From: Rubrivivax sp.
GTDB lineage: Bacteria > Pseudomonadota > Gammaproteobacteria > Burkholderiales > Burkholderiaceae_C
Assembly (NCBI GenBank): GCA_022842825.1
Contig: JALHOU010000014.1
Location: forward strand, 1 to 44,263
Direction: 5' to 3'
Length of the DNA stretch: 44,263 nt
The notes beneath the pieces were generated by a model. That model saw nothing but the letters and a program-made list of their open reading frames with translations. It was not told where the DNA came from and did not search any database. Shown here in pieces: positions 41,723 to 44,263 of this stretch. How positions within the stretch are numbered: position 1 is the stretch's first letter; each line of letters begins with the position of its first letter. A program made the translations under genes and the position numbers.

Positions 41723-42814
41723 TCAACCCTGCTTCGCGCAAATCTTGCGCGCCACTTCAACCTGTTCGGCCATCTTCGGCCCACCGGGGCCGATGTCCTC
41801 CATCCACTTCGGCCACAACGGCGCCGAAGTCTTGCGCCAGGCCTCGCGCTGCTCGGACGTCAGTTGCACGATCTGGCCACCGCCCTTTTCATGCGCGTTG
41901 CGCATCACCTGCTCGAAGTCGCGCACCTCCTTGCGCATTTGCGCCGTCGGGGTGCGCGCCCAGGCGCGGCTCAAGGCCTGCTGCTGATCGGGGCTGAGCT
42001 GGTCATAGGTGGCCTTGTTCATCAGATGCAGCGTCGGGAAGTCGGCGTATTCCAGGCGTGTCATGACGGGCGCCACCTTGCCGAGGCCAGCCGCCACGTA
42101 GAACGTGGTGGGTACGGGCACCCAGTCGATCAGCCCGGTCTGCAAGGCCGTTGAAAGCTCGGCCGTGTTCACCGCTGTCGGGTTGCCGCCCAGGGCCGTG
42201 AAGTAGTTGACCGGTGCTTTCGTACCCACCACCGAGAGCTTCAGCCCTTTGACATCGGCTGGCGAAGTCAGGGGCCGCTTGGCGGCCGCGACGGGCTCTC
42301 CGCTGTGGCCCCAGCCGAGGAACTGCACGCCCTTGCCGGCCCATAGCTCGCGCACCACGGGCGTGAGGCTGTCGATGACGCAGTCGCCTTCCTTCTTGTC
42401 GGTGAAGTAGAAGGGCGCCGTTAGCGCCAGCATTTCCGGCACCATCAGCGCTGCAGTGACCGACGTGAAAGCCCCGATGTCGATGCGCCCGCGCGCCATC
42501 TGCTGCAAGGTATCGGCCTCAGAGCCGAGTTGCCCGGAATGAAAGACCGAGATCTTCACGCTGCCGCCGCTTTCTTCGTCGGCCGCTTTGACCACGCGCT
42601 CGGCCTGGTTGACCCAGACCGTTTTCGCCGGCGCGACCGTGGCGTAGCGCAGTTCGACGGCCTTGCCTGCTTGTGCGAACGCGGGATTGGCGCTCAAGGT
42701 GGTCAAGGCGGCCAACGACGCGACGATGCCGGCGGCAACAGCAGTGGCGGCCAGCGGTGGCTTGCGCAGGGCAAAGAGGGAAGTGAGTTTCACGGCATTG
42801 AGTCGGGACTTCAT
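41723..42814 (-). CDS. dctP: TRAP transporter solute receptor (DctP family), second system
   Basis: This 363-residue receptor starts at 42814 with AAGGAG upstream. A long leader of about 48 residues ends near AFA/Q. Receptor features are VFHSGQLGSEADTLQQMARG, APFYFTDKKEGDCVID, GGNPTAVNTAELSTALQTGL. At the place where most TRAP receptors carry the carboxylate-binding Arg (KIRxxG), this one reads VKGLKLSVVGTK, with Ser194, so ligand binding probably differs. The next gene upstream on the same strand encodes an EthD protein. Confidence 0.9.
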   Translation of the reverse strand: MKSRLNAVKLTSLFALRKPPLAATAVAAGIVASLAALTTLSANPAFAQAGKAVELRYATVAPAKTVWVNQAERVVKAADEESGGSVKISVFHSGQLGSEADTLQQMARGRIDIGAFTSVTAALMVPEMLALTAPFYFTDKKEGDCVIDSLTPVVRELWAGKGVQFLGWGHSGEPVAAAKRPLTSPADVKGLKLSVVGTKAPVNYFTALGGNPTAVNTAELSTALQTGLIDWVPVPTTFYVAAGLGKVAPVMTRLEYADFPTLHLMNKATYDQLSPDQQQALSRAWARTPTAQMRKEVRDFEQVMRNAHEKGGGQIVQLTSEQREAWRKTSAPLWPKWMEDIGPGGPKMAEQVEVARKICAKQG

Positions 42815-42840
42815 GATGATGGGCTCCTTGTGGGGTTGAA

Positions 42841-43152
42841 TCAGGACAGCTCCGACAGCAGCAGGGTAACCCCACCGCTGGCGAAGTTGGAAAGGTCGGC
42901 GGTCGCAGCCAGCCATTCGGGCGTGCTTCTGACGGCGGCCAGGTGTGATGGACTGTCAAACCAGGCTTCGAACAGGCGGTAGAACGATGGGAGAGAACCG
43001 TCCGGCCCAGGCAGGCCTTTCGATACCTCGCGGCGCTTGAGGCCCGGAATGGCGGCAGTCAGGGGCAGGTGGACGCCTTGGTAGTGGGACTCGAAGGCCA
43101 CCGGGTCGGTCGGGTGTCCATACAGGACGCTGAGCTTCAGGGCGTGGGTCAT
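42841..43152 (-). CDS. EthD-family small protein
   Basis: This 103-residue protein shows LKLSVLYGHPTDPVAFESHY, QGVHLPLTAAIPGLKRREVS and FYRLFEAWFDSPSHLAAVRS, the EthD pattern of the dimeric alpha/beta-barrel fold. EthD was first noted beside an ether-degrading cytochrome P450, and other members act in polyketide and aromatic metabolism. It leads the second TRAP operon, 26 bp before dctP. It may process, or shield the cell from, the imported compound; the substrate is unknown. Confidence 0.85.
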   Translation of the reverse strand: MTHALKLSVLYGHPTDPVAFESHYQGVHLPLTAAIPGLKRREVSKGLPGPDGSLPSFYRLFEAWFDSPSHLAAVRSTPEWLAATADLSNFASGGVTLLLSELS

Positions 43153-43248
43153 GCGCTATCCGGGTGATGGCAGGAGCAGGGTCCACACATCAGGTGGGCT
43201 GCTCGGGTGGCGATGCGCCATTGCAGCGCGCAAGCCTGCAGCCGGCTA

Positions 43249-43293
43249 CGGGACAGGCGTCCCGGGCTGCCGCCATTTGTCCCGGGGCTGCCG
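43249..43293. promoter_or_regulatory. Candidate operator array between regulator and EthD/TRAP operon
   Basis: Two direct repeats, GTCCCGGGCTGCCG (43259-43272) and GTCCCGGGGCTGCCG (43279-43293), start 20 bases apart, about two helical turns. The first also forms an inverted repeat with CGGGAC (43249-43254, arms CGGGAC/GTCCCG). They lie 97 to 141 bp upstream of the EthD start, where an activator would bind. Confidence 0.5.
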
Positions 43294-43336
43294 GGCGTGG
43301 GATGGCCTCGAGCGGCCTACACCGCTCTGGCCCAGC

Positions 43337-44263
43337 CTAGAGGCCGAGCTCGCGAACCTTCACCACCGCCATCGCGCGGCCTTCCACGCCGAGCTTGGCG
43401 TACAGCGCTGAGAGGCGATTGCGCACCGTCTTCTCGGCCAGGCCCAGCTGCGCCGTGATCTGCAGGTTGTCCAGCCCCTGGCCGACCAACGCGGCCAAGG
43501 CTCGCTCGGCGGGTGTCAGCGCGGGCTGCGCCGCAGCCTCGGTGACGAATGCCGTGATCAGTTCGCACAGGCGTTCGAGCGCGGGCTCAGGCACCAGCGG
43601 GACGCAGTTGCGCGATGGCAGTGCCTCAAAGCGGGCATCCGGAATGGCCGCCGCCAGTTGGTGCCCGAGGGCGACGGGAATGATCAAGTCGCCTTCGCTG
43701 TGCAGCACCAGCGTAGGCACGCGCACGGCGCGGGCCCATTCGCGCACGTCCGTCGCGGCGATGGCGCGGTAGATGGCCGCTGCACGCGCGCCGTCGCAGC
43801 TCAGACGTTGGTGCTCGTTGAACGAAGCGGCTTGCTCTGCAGTGGCGCCCGGCATGTAGCGGCCGGTCAGCAATTGCCGCACATTAGGGTTATCGCTCCA
43901 GCCTCGCTCAGTCAGCCGCAGCCAGGCCTCCTGAAAAGCCAACACGTCGGGCGGGGCTTTGCGGTGGTTCAAGCCGTGGCTGGCGCATCCCAGCAGCACC
44001 AGGTGGGACACGCGGTCCGGGTGTTGTGCCGCATAGGCGACGGCCGCGTTCCCACCACCGCCGATGCCCATCAGCGCGAACCGTGGCGCGCCACGGGCAG
44101 CCACCACCGCGTCCAGTTCTTCCAGCGAGGCCTCCAGCGACGGCGGCACCTCGTCGGCACCGGACAGCCCGCACCCGCGCTCGTCGTAACGCACGACTTC
44201 CAGGTGCTGGCCCAGGCGCTGGAGCAGCGGCTGCCACGTCGGCGAGCGCAAGTCGTGTTCGAG
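43337..44263 (-). CDS. LuxR-type regulator with degenerate alpha/beta-hydrolase sensor domain (5' end outside window)
   Basis: About 309 residues are visible and the frame is open to the right edge, reading LEHDLRSPTWQPLLQRLGQH. The first 230 residues have an alpha/beta-hydrolase fold: VVRYDERGCGLSGADEVPPS, VLLGCASHGLN, VPTLVLHSEGDLIIPVALGH. The nucleophile elbow, normally GxSxG, reads MGIGGGGNAAVAYA, with Gly for Ser; the usual catalytic His context (SRNH) reads SRNCVPLVPEP. The acid-side Asp (EGD) remains. The C-terminal 65 residues form a LuxR helix-turn-helix: LTPAERALAALVGQGLDNLQ, ITAQLGLAEKTVRNRLSALY. So it is likely a ligand-sensing transcription factor rather than an enzyme, and it probably controls the EthD/TRAP operon just downstream. 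Confidence 0.87.
   Translation of the reverse strand, partial: LEHDLRSPTWQPLLQRLGQHLEVVRYDERGCGLSGADEVPPSLEASLEELDAVVAARGAPRFALMGIGGGGNAAVAYAAQHPDRVSHLVLLGCASHGLNHRKAPPDVLAFQEAWLRLTERGWSDNPNVRQLLTGRYMPGATAEQAASFNEHQRLSCDGARAAAIYRAIAATDVREWARAVRVPTLVLHSEGDLIIPVALGHQLAAAIPDARFEALPSRNCVPLVPEPALERLCELITAFVTEAAAQPALTPAERALAALVGQGLDNLQITAQLGLAEKTVRNRLSALYAKLGVEGRAMAVVKVRELGL

Overview
The window is about 44 kb of GC-rich DNA with very strong G/C preference at third codon positions. It looks like the chromosome of a Burkholderiales betaproteobacterium, perhaps near Rubrivivax, Piscinibacter, Rhizobacter or Variovorax. The reasons are a betaproteobacterial minor-pilin/PilY1 operon, several Bug/TctC-type and TRAP-type solute receptors, DUF4148 and DUF2917 proteins, and FCD-type GntR control. 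The genus cannot be fixed from the sequence alone. No rRNA, tRNA, CRISPR array, phage or intact insertion sequence was seen.

Layout. Positions 1-4.2 kb hold the start of an FtsX/YbbP-type ABC permease (cut by the left edge), a LigB-like extradiol dioxygenase and a YbjQ-family protein. Positions 4.2-14.9 kb form a divergent uronate/aldarate catabolic locus. On the minus strand lie a GntR regulator, gudD and an HpcH/HpaI aldolase. On the plus strand lie udh, a TRAP transporter (dctP, dctQ, dctM), a D-2-hydroxyacid dehydrogenase, an SMP-30 lactonase and garD. The parts make a coherent route: uptake of hexuronate or aldarate, oxidation by Udh to an aldarolactone, ring opening by the lactonase, dehydration by GudD or GarD to 5-keto-4-deoxyglucarate, then aldol cleavage to pyruvate and tartronate semialdehyde. 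A perfect inverted repeat directly after the udh promoter is the likely regulator site.

Positions 15-19.5 kb carry an AmpG-like MFS permease, a nested inverted-repeat element, an orphan Bug receptor and a serine-glyoxylate-type aminotransferase. Positions 19.6-26.5 kb carry a DUF4148 gene behind a CusR/CopR-like box, then a tripartite tricarboxylate transporter (TctC, TctB, TctA) coupled to a large FAD/Fe-S D-2-hydroxyacid dehydrogenase. Positions 26.6-33.7 kb are the type IV pilus minor-pilin operon pilE-fimT-pilV-pilW-pilX-pilY1, read on the minus strand with overlapping starts and stops.

Positions 34.1-39.7 kb are the least explained part. They hold a decayed gene fragment, a helical protein of unknown role, a 141-residue secreted protein, a 718-residue membrane-anchored alpha/beta hydrolase, a NIPSNAP-like protein, a DUF2917 protein, a 93-residue orphan and a 46-residue peptide. 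Degenerate copies of the 46-residue-peptide cassette are scattered here, and a shared palindrome lies upstream of both that peptide and the 141-residue protein. Positions 39.8-44.3 kb hold a second TRAP operon with an EthD protein, next to a LuxR-type regulator whose alpha/beta-hydrolase domain has lost its catalytic serine and histidine. That gene is cut by the right edge.
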